A DNA stretch of 64,000 bases from Adiantum capillus-veneris (GCA_014529385.2 CM043944.1:81956384-82020383); one strand, 5' to 3'. Counted from the stretch's first letter, positions 1 through 12,963 are shown. Numbers and translations are program-made. The notes: generated by a model not told the origin, from the sequence alone.

Positions 1-1350
1 CCTTCCTTGACTGTGTCGTCCCTTGACACAACTTCATGGACTGAGATAGTCTGCGGGTTGATAGCTGGCGAGGCGGTCTTTAAGCACAAGGAGTAATTTC
101 TCATATCTGAGTCTTCTCTCTTTGTCTTGAACCTGCAAGAACGGCATGGTGACTCTGTTTTTAAGCTCAATGGCTGAAGCCAACAAATCTGGATGTAAGG
201 TTACTTATCACTGGCCCAAATATCTTCGTTCTCCAAGTGAAGAAACCTGTATAGAATGCTTCCTCAAACGCCAACATATTGCTAGAGGGCAAAAACATGC
301 ATCTGGCGTAGAAGCCTTAAAGGACTTCCTCTCAAGGCTGGCCACTTAAGTCATAACAAAGACCCTTGTTGCCTTTGAGAAAAGATATCCATGGTGCTTT
401 GGCTTGCTCTGGCTTGTGAAAAACTTAAATGCAGGTGAGCATCATTCTGCAAATCTTATACAACATGGCACATGAGAGGTTAGGGAGGCTCTTGAAGAAA
501 GTCATGGTGCCCATTAGGGTTTTCACCATGTATTCCTCCATTGCTGGTCCCTGCTTTGGAGCTGGTAGACGTGGATAGTTCATCCATGTCGGTCTCTTCT
601 TTTTTAGTGCTTCGTATACTTGCCATGTCCTTACCCTTGGTACATGACAAAATGTTGGGTCTTTTTGGAGGGCTGCAGGTGCTCTTGTGAACATAATTAG
701 ATATCTTGAATTCTTGTTCAACCAGCTCTTTCTCCACTTGGGGTGGATATCCTCTGAGCCTTTTGCCTGCATATCTTTGTATAATATTTCCTTTACCTAT
801 AATAGCTCCACTTGGATCAAGGGGTATGGCAGTGATTGCTGATGCCATTGTGCATTGATTTGGTTGGGAGTGAGTTGGGTTACATTGATTGAGTGAAGAA
901 TTCTCAACTCCCAATACATCGCTGCTTTCCATTCAGCATCCGTTTCTTTAGCAATCTATTCCTTAAGTGCATCTTCCTCAGCTTTAGAAAGCTGGACCAG
1001 ACACTTGCTCAACTTCAGTGAGTGGTACCTAAAAATCCGCTTATCCTTCTAGCCCTTCTGACGGCTGTGTTTCCATGAGTGTGAAATTTTTGCAAGCTTC
1101 TAATTTAGAGTTTTTCTTTCAAACTTAGAGCTTTTCTCTCAAGGAGCTTTTGAAGGTTCTTTTAGGAGAGCAAATAAAAATCTGTATGCCTTCAACAAGC
1201 ATGTTTGAATAGATATACACATACACAAACGCACACATACATGTGCACATATGCGCACACATATGTATAAAAGAGATTGTCTATGCATGTGTATTTGTTT
1301 GATCATATCACATATTTACAAATTAGAATTAGGATGGTACGTTATAGCAA
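1..1350. other. Low-coding segment, no recognised gene
   Basis: There are two modest open frames: plus 146-349 (67 codons) and minus 480-932 (150 codons). The minus frame is serine, proline and lysine rich and has no motif I recognise. Neither has a convincing start context or neighbour, so I do not call them genes. The stretch from about 1200 to 1270 is rich in alternating CA/TG. Confidence 0.4.
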
Positions 1351-1470
1351 GACTTCTAAAATTTGACTATTAATCTAGGGTAGCCTTGTCAAGACTTAAA
1401 CCAAGAGAAACAAGTCTTACGAGACTTCTAAAATCTGACTATTTATCTAGGGTAGCCTTCTCAAGACTTA
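1351..1470. repeat. 72-bp direct tandem repeat, two copies
   Basis: The block beginning GACTTCTAAAATYTGACTAT, which continues through TCTAGGGTAGCCTT and TCAAGACTTA, occurs at 1351 and again at 1423. The two copies differ at only a few positions in the shared part. Confidence 0.75.
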
Positions 1471-1511
1471 CATTCCAAGGATAATCTACAAAAGCAACAC
1501 CAATAATATGT

Positions 1512-2180
1512 GGAAATTTTCATAATGACCCTAAAATATCCAATATTCCTAATATGCCCCACACATTTGGCAAAAAATGCCCAAACAGTGTCCTTTTGGT
1601 TTTTTGTAAATAATCAAAATACCCCTCTTTAACCTCGCAAATGCCTCCAAAAATAATTGTTTTGACAACTCTTCATAAGAAGACTTGTTCTCCTTTGATA
1701 CAAGATGATATAGCTAGTTTTTTCTAAGGAACTACAAGATAAATACTTATTGTAAAAAATATTAGACTCTATAAAATTTAAGGTTGAGAAAAAAATTACA
1801 CACTCACAATAAAACCAGAACAAGAAATTCTTCTGTAAATATCTAACAAACTAATCCTCTATACTCCATCTACATATCTTATGCTAGTTCAAAGTGTGAT
1901 AGGTTGTTGCAAATTGTGAAAGATTATTAATTGTGATGTTTGTAAGTCACTGATAACTGATCTTTGACCTTAATATGCTATTTTTTAGGTGCAATTACCA
2001 AAATATCATTGTAATTTGTTAAATCTCCAAGATAATTCTCAACTTTCAATAATCTCCAATACACCCCTCATATTTGGCCAGAAAAATCCAAAATGGCCTT
2101 CATTGACCTCGCAAACAATTCCGAGGACAATTCTTTTACTAGTTCCTCATATGAAGGCTAGTATTCCTTTGATAGAAACT
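1512..2180. repeat. Diverged direct repeat, about 475 bp apart
   Basis: The segment near 1530-1715 (CATTTGGCAAAAAATGCCC, ACCTCGCAAATG, CTCCTTTGATACAA) is echoed near 2035-2180 (CATATTTGGCCAGAAAAAT, ACCTCGCAAACA, TTCCTTTGATAGAA). The copies are clearly related but indel-rich, so this is an old duplication. No protein-coding potential was recognised. The rest of 1830-2520 shows nothing I can name. Confidence 0.45.
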
Positions 2181-2687
2181 AATAGAGCTGGAAATCAATG
2201 GTATTGTGGGTTCTCAAGATGAAATTGTTCAAACATTTTAGACATAGATGGTTCTGTTTATGAGATCATTGGTGAAATGTAGCCTAAAATTGATATGAGG
2301 ATATATTGGGACATTGAGGGATATTTTTGGAGTTTCCATAAATTACAAGGATGTTTTGGTAATTTTTCCTATTTATAATATGTAGTGGAGACAACAAAGA
2401 TCACAAACAATAGATGATATTATAACAATAGCTTGGAGCTTCCTACATGCAATCACACTACCTATTGCCCATACCTATTGAAGAAAATTAAACACATACC
2501 TATTGGCCTCGAGACAGATGCATGTTGCCTTCACCGTCAAGGTCCAGGGTCACTGGGCAGGCCATCTGCGCCGTTTATCTAGTAGCCATTCCACCCCATA
2601 ATTTTTGTCGATGCCCATCAGATGTCAGACACGTGAGCACTCATAATCTCCATGGCAATGATTGCCAATGATTTTACTGCACATCAG

Positions 2688-2840
2688 CATGCATAATAAT
2701 GAGCTATAACTACATTGCAAGTGTGTATGACACCTCAAGATGTAAAACAATGAGTTGTAGCTGTGTTGTAGGACTATACGACACCTCAACATGGAGAATA
2801 ATGCACAGTGTTGCATGACTGTACTTGCCTTGGGTCAGAG
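2688..2840. repeat. 51-bp minisatellite, about 2.5 units
   Basis: Units starting CATGCATAATAATGAG (2688), GATGTAAAACAATGAG (2739) and CATGGAGAATAATGCA (2790) are spaced exactly 51 bp apart. The first two end in GACACCTCAA. The array lies just upstream of the foldback element at 2870-3014. Confidence 0.7.
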
Positions 2841-2869
2841 ACCAATACTTGGTCTGGATCCCTTGGACC

Positions 2870-3014
2870 TTGACGGTTGGGAATGGTCATTTAATGACCA
2901 TTCCCATAATATTGACTCCCACCATGGCTCCCAGCCTCCGTCGGTTTCCATGGGGTCGTCAATATTATGGAGAATGGTCATTAAATGTTTAATGACCATT
3001 CCCTACACCGTCAA
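2870..3014. mobile_element. Compact foldback (MITE-like) element with nested palindromes
   Basis: The outer arms are inverted repeats: TTGACGGT at 2870 against ACCGTCAA ending at 3014, then GGGAATGGTCATT, then ATAATATTGAC at 2906 against GTCAATATTAT at 2958. Each arm holds its own near-perfect hairpin. 2879-2905 has 13-bp arms around one base, and 2972-3001 has 14-bp arms around two bases. The single-strand fold is therefore a three-way cruciform around a loop of about 40 bp. A clear target-site duplication was not seen. A small non-coding foldback transposon is the best reading; a structural RNA is the alternative. Confidence 0.6.
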
Positions 3015-3019
3015 CCTAC

Positions 3020-3932
3020 CATCTCATTGCAATTAAACCTCGGTCTCTCTTTTCTCAAAACTTAGAGTGCAATCTTTCCAAAAGTCTCGCAAAAGAGGAA
3101 GAATGATGGTCAATGTTAATTTTGCAAGGCCACATACGAAACTCGTCGAAAGTTTCAATGAATTGATTTAGAGTTCCCATTGAAATGGTTTAGACCAATG
3201 GATAGCCATGGGAGAGCTTTCCATGTATATTTGAGGATGATTATATTTGAGAATCTTTCCACAAATATCTGAGGTGGAGTATATTTGAGCTTCTCTCAAA
3301 TAATCTCTACTCAAGTAATGCCAAGCAAAACACTAGTGCTAAGATTCTCAAAACTAAATTTCTTCATATAAATATCGAAAGAAGTATAGATGTAACCTCT
3401 ATACCGTCTTCATAAAGCTGAGACAACATTGTAGTCTTGTTCAGGCTAACAAATCTTGTAAAGCGGTGAACTCAAGAATTTTGAGTTCTCTAAGTCCTTT
3501 GATTCAATCTCGATCGAGGGGTAGGGGTAAAGGTGTTGCTCCCTTGTTTCAGTATAGCTTGGCCTTGGGGGGTGGGGGTAAAGATGAACTTCAATCGGCA
3601 TGCTGCCGATTGACCCTCCTTTGCTTCTTGCGACTTTTCATCTCCCTTCTACTTGATAAATGTCCATATCAAGCACCAATTTTTTCTCATCCCTCACCCT
3701 ACAGCAGCTAGAGAACGTAGAGCGATTTGTAGGCTCATCCAAAAGAGCGCCAAATTGGCTTAGTTTTGGTATGGAAAAGTTGAAGATGTGCAATGACCAA
3801 ACAAGGCCGACACTAGCGTGTAGACCGCGGCACTGCCTGCTGTTAGAGAGAGAGAGAAAGAGAGAGAGCTCTTGACTGCGTTGATCGGCAGAGCAGAGCA
3901 GAGCAGAGCAGAGCAGAGAAACACACACACAC

Positions 3933-3967
<35 letters not shown>

Positions 3968-4644
3968 AGAGAGCTGTTTTGAACGGCAGAGAGAAAAATA
4001 TAATCTACTTTTATTAAGGACCTAAAAAATAGCTTAAAAAAGCCTAAAAATTGTGTACACAAATTGATAGACATCACCCCCTTATCACTACCTGTAAGCA
4101 GGCAGTGCCAACAAAATGGGTAAAAGATTTTATTCTCCAATTACTCGTGAGCACGTAGACCGTCCGCGCGCGTGCGGACGGTTAGAGAGCTTGAAAGTCG
4201 ACGAGAGCAAGATATTTGCTGTGATTTTTGGGTTAATATTTAAGTTTTTCTCTGATTTTGAGGCTCAAACTTGAGCATTTTCCGATGGCGACAGTGTAGG
4301 GCATGCTGATGGCAAGGGTGGTGATGGCGACCGTGATTATGATAGCGGGGGTGTGAGTCCAGCATCAAGCTCATCACCAGCGCATTCCCAGGGTGCCAGC
4401 CATGCTTTGAATGCAAACCCTACAAGGAGGGTGTGCTGTCGCGGCCACCTGCAAGAGGTCACCTTTGTCGACACCACCCGCATAGCATTCTGTGCTGAAG
4501 AGCACCTTGATGCAAGCTATACTAGATGATCACAAGACAGGGTGAATTACGCCGGGTGTGAGTTGAAGACTGCAAGCGGTCCTGCTCCTCCGGCCAATGT
4601 CAGCCCCATCTACTTCTTACTTCTCTACCAAGTTGTTAACGTAG

Positions 4645-4646
<2 letters not shown>
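3020..4646. other. No recognised gene; simple repeats
   Basis: Mostly unassigned sequence. A (GCAGA)n array lies at about 3888-3919, followed by short CA and a GA run (about 3936-3971). The plus frame across 4300-4640 reads as a plausible coding fragment (Ser/Ala-rich, then a Cys-containing stretch VCCRGHLQEVTFVDTTRIAF) before running into the (CT)n tract. I cannot assign it to a family; it may be a captured exon. Confidence 0.35.

Positions 4647-4687
<41 letters not shown>
4647..4687. repeat. (CT)n microsatellite
   Basis: An uninterrupted CT run of about 40 bp. A similar GA run lies at about 5484-5519. Apparent SLSLSL or EREREREN reading frames over these tracts are artefacts of the dinucleotide. 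Confidence 0.9.
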
Positions 4688-4689
<2 letters not shown>

Positions 4690-4690
<1 letters not shown>

Positions 4691-5482
4691 TAGTTGGCAG
4701 GGTGTTTCCAAAATTGAACGCATTATTCCCTCTGCTAATCAAACCATTTTTGAAGGAGTACTCAGTTTTGAACCGGAGTTTATTACTGAGAAAAGCGGGT
4801 TGCAGGGCAGTATGATGGGGTGCAGCCCAGCATGGAAAACAAATGTGGTCAAAGCTGGGGTATTGGTCAGTGTGAAGAGGCATGGTTGAGGCGGGTGCTA
4901 GAGCCTGACGCAAGCATGCATTGGTTGTTGGCAGCACATCAGCAGTTCTGGGTGAATCAAGTGATGACAGATGTGAGCACATGGTGTGAAAACACGACAG
5001 TTTGGGTCAGTATGAGGCAGTGAATCAGCACCACGTGGGTGAGTTGTAAAGGGTGTGCAACCTTCCTTGACTTTAACAAATGAAGGTCAACAAATTGATC
5101 CGTTGTGTACTTTAAGAGTGGCTCCCATGGACGCGGACCGACCCACACACATGTCACTAAGTGCATACACACATACACATTACAGTCACTCAATATTAGC
5201 CTTCGTGGGGTGGGTTAGCCCAAAGGCACCAAATCACTCGTGGGTTCCTTGTATCTTCTTTTTGCATCTGTTAATCAATTTCTACTTTCCACAAAAAAAA
5301 AAGCCTTCGTTTGTTTCTCTTAATTTTCTTTAACCAATCACTCTTTTTAATCGAGGAGACAGATTAAGCTCAAAGTGGATGCTCATGGGCTCGATGGAAG
5401 ATGATTCTATGGGGGAATAATTATGGGCAAAACAAGGAAAAATTATGGTCAATGGTTTCAAGCTCCTCTCTCAATCGTGGGC

Positions 5483-5523
<41 letters not shown>

Positions 5524-6900
5524 ATTATAGGGAAAATACGACATATTGGACCAAAGATACATGTGATGTATTATGTTTGGGACTGATTGGTGACTATTGA
5601 TGTTCAAGGATTATGGAGATGAGAGTCACAATGGAGACCTTACATTGTGGTTGGGAGAGAAAAGCATGTAGGTCTGGGTCATGGATGAAAATATGCAAAA
5701 AGCAAGTCTGGATGTGAGCAAGAGCTGAGCACTCTAGAGTGTGTGGTACTTAGACACTTGAGCTTGTAGTGGGCATAATGTGCATAGTCAATGGGACTCT
5801 TCTCCATTGCCCAAACACCCTCCCTTGCATCAAAAGAGAGTGGAAACTATGCCCAATGGCTACAATAGTGCATATCATTGCCAAGGGGGTAGGCTCAAGC
5901 ATATATGGGTGGATATAATTTTCTCATTTTGAAAAGAACCTGGTTTTCTATTTGAGGTCAATAGGAGTGGTGTAATATATGAAGCATGACCCACTAGATT
6001 CCTTCAAATCGTAATACATTGGTGCTGTAGAGAAAAAAAACTTGATTCACTTGAGAGTATGTTGAGGAATCATTAGCAATGCATCCCATCTCCCAAACCA
6101 CTTCTTTATGTCTTGCTAACATCTTGTGCTCAAGAGCTTGCTTTTATGTGTCTTTTGGACTTTAAGTTTTCTTGCTTTCCATGCATGCAATTGTAGGAAG
6201 TGGATGCAAGGGGTTTTGATGCATCGTTATCATGTACTCGACAATCCCCTCCATGCCCATAGCCTCAAATGGAGAGGCCATGAGTTAAGAAGTAGGAGCA
6301 CATATTATGTCTGCATCTTAACTCGGAGAAAGTTTGTAAGAATTCCCACTTGGAAATTCTAAAACTCTTCCCATGTAGACTTGATTGAATGAGGAAGCTG
6401 ATTGGAAAAGCACTTTGAAAGAGGTAATTAACTGAGAATAGCATGTGATTGTAAAACAAAAGAAAAGCTACACAAAACAACGTAAATCTTCACAATTTAG
6501 GTATTTACAATATTCCCATATAGCCTCAATGCAAAGCCTTGAAAACAAAGATACTGCATGAGCACAACCAATTCTCCACAAAGTGCCTTGTTAACATCTT
6601 AAAAAGACTCAACGGATATGAGTTTAATAATCTTGATGTTAAGTCTGTTTAAATAGTAGAAAATGCATACATGTATACAAAGAAGGCCCATCTAGAAATT
6701 ATGTTTCGTGGTATAAAGTGTGTATACATAACATAATACCTCTTTGATATGAACATAAATGTGTATTCATTGATAGAAGCTTCATAAAAAAACTCTTGTT
6801 ATTGAAGTAGCTTTGTATGTAATATGAAATGATCTCTTAATTATGTAGCATTGCTTCATGCATGGGAGTAATTTGGCATGCAGTGGCTCACTTGAGCACA
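4690..6900. other. No recognised gene
   Basis: Short frames only, with none over 95 codons and no domain recognised. The DNA is AT-rich, with a (GA)n run near 5484-5519. I see no structural RNA, terminal repeat or transposon motif. Confidence 0.4.
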
Positions 6901-6903
6901 CAA

Positions 6904-9165
6904 TTAAAAAATCTCTAATCTTGTGACATAAAACTCTAAATTAGAAGCTTGCAAATTTATTATCCCCTGTTTCCATCCCAGCAAAGGAGATTGATGGTAT
7001 GTCAACAGTTGGTTGCTCAGACTAGAGGTACCTGCTTCTTCTTGATATTTTGGTTGTCCCTCTCTCAGCAGCTGATTAACGCTCTTTAACTTCGCTATCT
7101 CTTTGAGCGGTTGCTCCTCTCTTTGGATCCGCATCAGTGCAAGGTCTCTTCTTTGTGATTGCTCTAGCTTCAGCTCTAACTCGAGATCCTTGTTTCTCTT
7201 TTCCAAAGTCTTATAAACTTCATTTGTGACTTTGATCGAGGAGACATCAAGATTTTCCCTTATCTGTCTCAAAAAGGTTGCCAGATCATTGATCCTTTGC
7301 TTTGTTGGAGTGCAACCTGGGCATGTGCTATATTTTGGGTCACCAACTCCTCTTTTGCTTTAGTCAATTGCTTTTTTAGCAACTCCATCTCGTCATCTTT
7401 TTGGATCTGAATTGCCTTGTGAGTGCCCAGTGGTCATGATTTGTCGGTCATACTTTTCTTGAGCTAGAGCCTTCCTTAGATCTTTGATCTCTTCTAATGG
7501 AGCTGATGAGGTAGAGGCAAGAATGGGGGTGTCCCCATAAGACTCCCCTAGCTTGACACCCTTTTGCCGCTCTATCTCAAGCTCCTCCTCCATATTCTCT
7601 TGCTCAACTTGTAAGTTGGTGTTTGTGTCATTAAAGTCTTGGGATTCTTTGTAATAATGAGTAGCATTTTCTTTCTCATTTTGTAGTTTGGCTCAAATCT
7701 CTACTTGCATTCTTTATATTTCTTCAATCTTGTTTTGTAGCTATTGATTTGACTCAACTGCCTTTGTTGCTTCCACTTTGGTCTCTTCTAGCTCCATTCC
7801 TTTGAGGTTGTTGATCACCTTTTGACATTGGAATTGTAGTTTAATTTTTTCCAAGTACTCATCAATGTCAAAAGAGCTGACCAATTGCTTTCCTTCTTCT
7901 ATGATATATTTGGAGCGAGGAGACATCGATTTTGTGTCTATCATCTGCGATTGTCTGGAGGTGCGTGTTGCTTCTTTTTTTCTTTTTGTCTCATCCTTGA
8001 TCTTTTTCTGTTCTCTTTTAACTTTCTTTGGTGGGGCCAACTTCTTTTCTTCTTGGTCCTTTGTCCTTACTTTATCTTTAACTCATGGTGGAATCCTTGG
8101 AACTTGCTTCGATGTTTCCTCTGGCACTTGTTCCTTTTGCTTGTTAGTTTCTGTGTTTATCGGTTCTTGAGCCTGAGGAAGGGTGGTTGGTTGGTTTGAA
8201 ATGGGTGGAGTACCATGAACATGTACTTCCAAAGGTTCCACACCACCCTCCTCACCTGTCTTTTCCTCTTCCCTTTGGTTCTTTTCTTCCTTTTAAGATT
8301 TTGAAGATGCATTAGATGATTCAAGATCATTGACCCTTTTCCTTTTTGACTCTTGTTGCTCCCTTTGAGAGACTCTCCGCTCGAGTTATTTTTGAATCCG
8401 TTACCGCATTTTGTCAACGATTTCCAAATCATCTTTGGTATATCTTCTTTTGTATTGCTTGATCTATTCTAATATTTCTGCCTTGCATTCTTCCAATGGT
8501 TATTTGTCATCTTCCCCTTCATCATCCGCCTCAGCTCCCCGATTTTTCTTTTCTTCAATGTTCTTTTTGTGGAGTTCCTCTCTTTCAGCTTGTGCATCTT
8601 CCATAGACCTTTGTGTTTGAGAGATTGGTATATGATCTCTACGCTTAGCAGATCTTCGGTTTATGCGTACCTGATTCCTCCTTTCCTTATCATCCTCTTC
8701 CTCTACAAAAGTTTGGTATTCAGAAGGAATGTCCTTGTTCTTTGTCTTAATCTCCCCATTGAGCTTTATATCAGACTCCATCTCATCACTAATCGGTTTC
8801 TTTCTTCTGGAGCTCTATCCAAATGCTTTCTTGGGGGTTGCACTATTGAGGACCCTACCCCATCTATCGCTGTTCTTGAGGTTTGCTTCCACCAGATTGT
8901 TTAAGATGTAAGTGCCGAGGTCACATCTAATCATCCTTTGCTTTGATAGTCTGATGGTTATCACCACATCAATGTGAAGATTGGGTTCAGTGTATCTGGG
9001 TGGCTTTTGAACCTTCAAATACTGTGCGATAAGATGCAGTGGAAATTCCTTTTTTGAGTAGACCAAATCCTTGTAGGTAAACTTATGTTCTTGCTGCTTG
9101 ACAAAAGCCTTGTCATTGTCTACAACTTTGGTCTTTAGTAGTAAGTTAAGGTTTTTGGGTGGCAC
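6904..9165 (-). pseudogene. Decayed coiled-coil retroelement-associated ORF
   Basis: Minus-strand frames at 9165-8815, 8781-8500, 8432-8157, 8040-7741, 7593-7393 and 7272-6904 line up as one broken protein. It has a folded N-terminal part followed by long, charged, Lys/Glu-rich coiled coil. The N-terminal part contains KPPRYTEPN followed by a hydrophobic stretch. The same arrangement, with RPPRYTTPN, is seen in the minus ORF at 23857-24636, so the two are related. Stops and frameshifts separate the pieces and no complete frame remains. I do not recognise the domain from any named family. Its recurrence beside retroelement parts suggests an accessory ORF of a large LTR element, but that is inference. 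Confidence 0.5.
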
Positions 9166-9169
9166 ATGT

Positions 9170-10498
9170 AAAGCTTGAGTGATGATACCTATAGTGATTT
9201 AAACTTTTACAGTTTCTCCATCTTTATCTGTCAGATTTGCTTCTCCATTATATTGAATTGATGACATCAATTCATGTGCTCTTTGGAAATATGTACCCCA
9301 CGGCCGTAGTAAAAAAACGTGTCCATCTGAAGACACCTTGTTCCTTTAATCACTTCTTGTTGCTGATGCAAAGTCTAGAGCTCCCTTGGGAAAATAGTGG
9401 TCTTCACTTTAGTATTGTTGGCTGCTGCTTTGAATCGACCAATGAATATGTTGGAAGGTATTTGAGCAAGATCCTCCTTTGATACATGAGATTTCTTTTT
9501 CAATGAAATTTCTATCACCTAGTAGGGTGGTGGGTCCCATTTCCTCTTTGATAATCTATGAGGCATTTTGTGGTTAGACATTCTAGAGATTAGATCCAAA
9601 TATTGGCAAACAAGATGCCTATAAAAGTCAAAAAATGCAAACTTTGACCATAAAATGAAAAAGGAATATAACTTGATCCAAAACAAGTCCAAAAACCTTG
9701 ACAACAAAAGCAATTGGACCCTTGATTTAAGATCCACATCTTTCATAGCATTGTGTTACCCAATTCATCTCTTCTCTAAGCTTAATAGGTCCATCTTACA
9801 CGGCCTTGCATAGACACATCATTTTTGCCCAAGCACATAGCACATACCTTTGTCTGGGGCGACTCAAAATGTGAAGGAGGGAGTAATCCTGGCTACAAAT
9901 AGCTGGCGCAGCAAATTGCAAGATAATAGGCTGCAAGACGTTGAGAGATTGTGTGTATAATGTATAAAGTGTGTTTGATACCTAAATGTTTTTGTTTTTT
10001 GATAGCTTTTAGCATATTTTTACTCTTATCTGGCAATGTATTTACGGACTAGATACCTAGAGTGAGAGTATGTACATACTAGTGTTGAATAATTTTGGCA
10101 ATTTTTTTTGCCAAATGTTAATAATTTTCTTTGCTTTCTAACCTAATAATGAGATCAAGAATTAATAAGTAAATCCAAGAAATTTGGAATCAAGTCTTGA
10201 AAAAAAATGCCAAGCCTACAAAGCAAGAGCTTTGAGCATGTCAAATATGGAGCGATTTGACAAAAATCAAATTTCAAGATAACTTCAAACATATAAGAAT
10301 TGCAAAATCAAGAGCAAATGACTACTAGAAGTCCAAACGACGATCCATCTGAGTCGCAGATGGTATGTCGTGAGAAAAGGGGGAAAATAAGGTAAGTATG
10401 CGTACATTGCATTTAGCTTGGCACATATAGTCAAAATGGGCAGGAGACACCTCATTTGCACTCAGCTAGTCTAGAGAGAGAGAGAGAGCTGTAGAGCT
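9170..10498. other. Intergenic, no recognised gene
   Basis: The start of this segment may continue the decayed minus-strand ORF. Beyond about 9750 I see only AT-rich sequence with a short (GA)n at about 10473-10488, directly before the copia LTR. Confidence 0.4.
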
Positions 10499-10728
10499 TG
10501 TTGTTACCATATCCATGTGGTAGTGATGTGTGTGAACACACTAGGACCGCTGGGGCATTTTTTCCCTCTTTAGGAGGTTTTTCCCCCCGTGCATTGTATA
10601 TACGCCCATCACTCTAGGGCTATCTATCTTTCCATTCCACATTAAGTAACACACTCTCTATTGTGTGCCTTGAGCTTCCTTCATCTTCTCCAAGCAGTGT
10701 GTGTTTCTCTGCAACCCTAATTCCAACA
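10499..10728 (+). repeat. Ty1/copia 5' LTR (about 230 bp)
   Basis: The segment begins TGTTGTTACC and ends ATTCCAACA, the canonical TG...CA form with short TGTTG/CAACA inverted termini. A TATA-like TATATAC lies near 10587. It is followed two bases later by a primer-binding site and then by a copia gag, which fixes its identity and orientation. No matching 3' LTR was found in the window, so the element is truncated. Confidence 0.8.
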
Positions 10729-10730
10729 AT

Positions 10731-10742
10731 TGGTATCAGAGC
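10731..10742 (+). other. Primer-binding site, initiator-Met tRNA type
   Basis: TGGTATCAGAGC is the standard plant copia primer-binding site, complementary to the 3' end of initiator methionine tRNA. It lies two bases after the LTR end. Confidence 0.9.
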
Positions 10743-11094
10743 AGGTCACGTCCTCTCGGGCTTAGTTGCCAGCTGCTCCAACACACGCTTGCTCACTTTC
10801 TCCTATTTCAGTGAGCTTTGGCAAGCGTTCGCAGGTCGACAAATATTTTGGGCAAGCTCGTAGAGCTTGGTCTGCTCAGAATTTTGATTTGGGCTCATTT
10901 CGGCCTCCGTTTCCACTACATGCAGTACTACACAGGCAATTTCATCATTTTGTGCAGAATTTCTGTCAGTGGCATTTTTTGTATAACAGGTGCCTTATAG
11001 TCTTCTATGGTTTATGCTATATAGCACAGGTTGTCCCCGGCCGCTCCGTTTCTCTTATTTTCGGGCAATTTTCACATCAGGTGCAGCATTTACC

Positions 11095-11895
11095 ATGGCT
11101 GACAACAACAACACAGATGTGTTCAAGATGTTTGCTGCTGAGGACAGGTTGCATGGGGACAACTACCCTATGTGGGCTTATATGATGCAACATGTTCTTG
11201 TGTCAAAGGGTGTCTGGAACATTGTGCAGGTCATTGATGTACGTCCTGGTTCTGAGGATGTAGGCGATGTTGAGGATGTTGCAGGTCTTGCTGCAAGGAT
11301 TGCAGCTGTTAGAGTTGTTTTGCCTACGGCATAACAAGCTCGTTGGGATGTTAAGGATGCGCAGGCTCATGCATTGATTGCGTTGTCTGTGAAGCGCACC
11401 ATTGTTCCTCACATCCGCTCAACAAAATCTACAAAACCGGCTTGGGATATTCTAGTAGGTCTTTATGCAAGCTGCAATGAGGCTAAAATTGCTTTGCTGC
11501 GTAAAGAGTTGGAGTCGAAGATTATGCATGAGGAAGATGATATGGACACTTTCCTTGCTAGTGTCAAGGATATCAATGAGCAACTTATTTCTGCAGGTGA
11601 AGTTATTTCAGACAGTTCCGTTGTGCAGACTATTCTTGATGCCTTACTAGATTCTTACCAGACTTTTTCTAGTACTTGGAGACTTATGACCCAAGGAAAT
11701 CCAGAAGTTGTCAAGTTTGATGCATTATGCACATTGCTGTTGCAAGAGTCACTTTCCAGAAAAAACAGGACTAGACAGTGTGCAGTTGAGCAGGCTTTTA
11801 TTGCTTCTCAAAGAAAGGGTGGTAACAGCAATGCAGCCACTTATTATGGTTCTGCTGCGAGTGGCAAAAATTATGTTCCTAATGCTTCTGCATAG
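11095..11895 (+). pseudogene. gag: Ty1/copia gag, broken by one stop
   Basis: The frame opens at ATG 11095 (MADNNNTDVFKMFAAEDRLHG) and contains the copia gag N-terminal pattern of a Trp in NYPMWAYMMQ followed by a conserved helical region. A TAA at 11332 interrupts the same frame. It then continues with AWDILVGLYA, a LRKELES helix and the LLDALLDSYQTF region typical of the UBN2/gag family. It ends at 11893-11895, where a dispersed repeat (11890 onward) begins, before any zinc knuckle. Protease, integrase and RT of this element are absent. The start is chosen for the conserved N-terminus and its position about 350 bp after the PBS. Role: structural capsid protein of a retrotransposon, now non-functional. 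Confidence 0.85.
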
Positions 11896-12105
11896 ACACG
11901 ATTGTTCAACCCATGCACACAGTCGTCCCAGAGTACGCCATCTAGGAGGGGTGGAAGGGAACTAAGTAATTAAGGGCAATGTTTGAAGAGGGAGGAAAAG
12001 TTTGATGTTAACGTGTGATTTTTAGCAAAATTACCTAATAATGCCCTTACAAATCATCAACAGGGGAAATTTAACTGATAACATCTTCCCGATGAGTGTA
12101 AATAG
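11890..12105 (+). repeat. Dispersed 1.1-kb repeat, first part (split copy)
   Basis: This segment is the reverse complement of 27045-27261, with scattered mismatches (for example the shared GTTCAACCCATGCACACAGT block). It continues after the inserted element at 17473-18387, so the two parts together equal one full copy of the uninterrupted repeat at 26141-27261. The copia gag stops exactly at its edge. Confidence 0.75.
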
Positions 12106-12960
12106 AGTGTTACCATGCAACGAGCGATTTTTTCCGAGCAAGGACAAACCCAAGCAACTGTTTGTACACGATATAGTAAATTTTATCGTCAACATAATAC
12201 TTATTGTTTGTTATATATTCATGCACCACAACAAAAAGGTTTATCAATGGATAGACTACCTCCTAAATTCCAAAAGATCAAAGTTTACTTTTAAGAAAAT
12301 AAACACAATATTTGAAAATATTATCTTCTCTCTTAGGCTCGCTTGGGCTTCACATGTTTTTAGCATAAAGTAAGATTAATAGACTAATAAGAAGTCTAGC
12401 CTTGTACTTAATGCTCAAGTCATCATAAGTTTCTTTTTGTAAGGTCATTTGTAGTGCTCCTGTGTCTAGTATGTTGGTTCTTGATTGTCATTTATACTTG
12501 AGAGCATGTGAATCCTTCCTCATCTTAGACGCATCAATTTGATATCAATTTATTGCACCTCATTAGTTCATTTATACATCAATCATCTTTTCCATGTCGT
12601 CTTGCCCTATCTATACTACAAGACTGTGATCTTCATTCAAAGACACCCTTCTTACACGACACATTGCCGGCAAACACCATTAATTATGAAAGACTTCTTT
12701 TGTTACAATAAAATCATGTTTTTCCTTAATTGACCAATATAGGACTTTTTTAATCAATTTACAAAAATAACAACCAAAATTTATAGAGTTCTATGCCTAA
12801 AATTTTCTAGAAAGGCATCGTCATAACTGGGGAAAAAATTAGTTGTAAATAAATAAAATAATTAGGATCTTTTTACCGTACAATGTGACAACCTCAAAGG
12901 CTAGAGACGTGAGTCTTCATATGAAGAGCTTCTTTCCCAAAAGATTGAAGATGCTACTCC
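12106..12960. other. Left subterminal region of the MULE-like element
   Basis: The terminal motif lies at about 12120-12141. The rest is AT-rich, without a recognised gene or transposase motif. Confidence 0.4.
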
Positions 12961-12963
12961 TTT

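Noticed and set aside
425-932. Two overlapping minus frames as a real gene
   Set aside because: They overlap in different frames, have no recognised motif, and show no support from neighbours.
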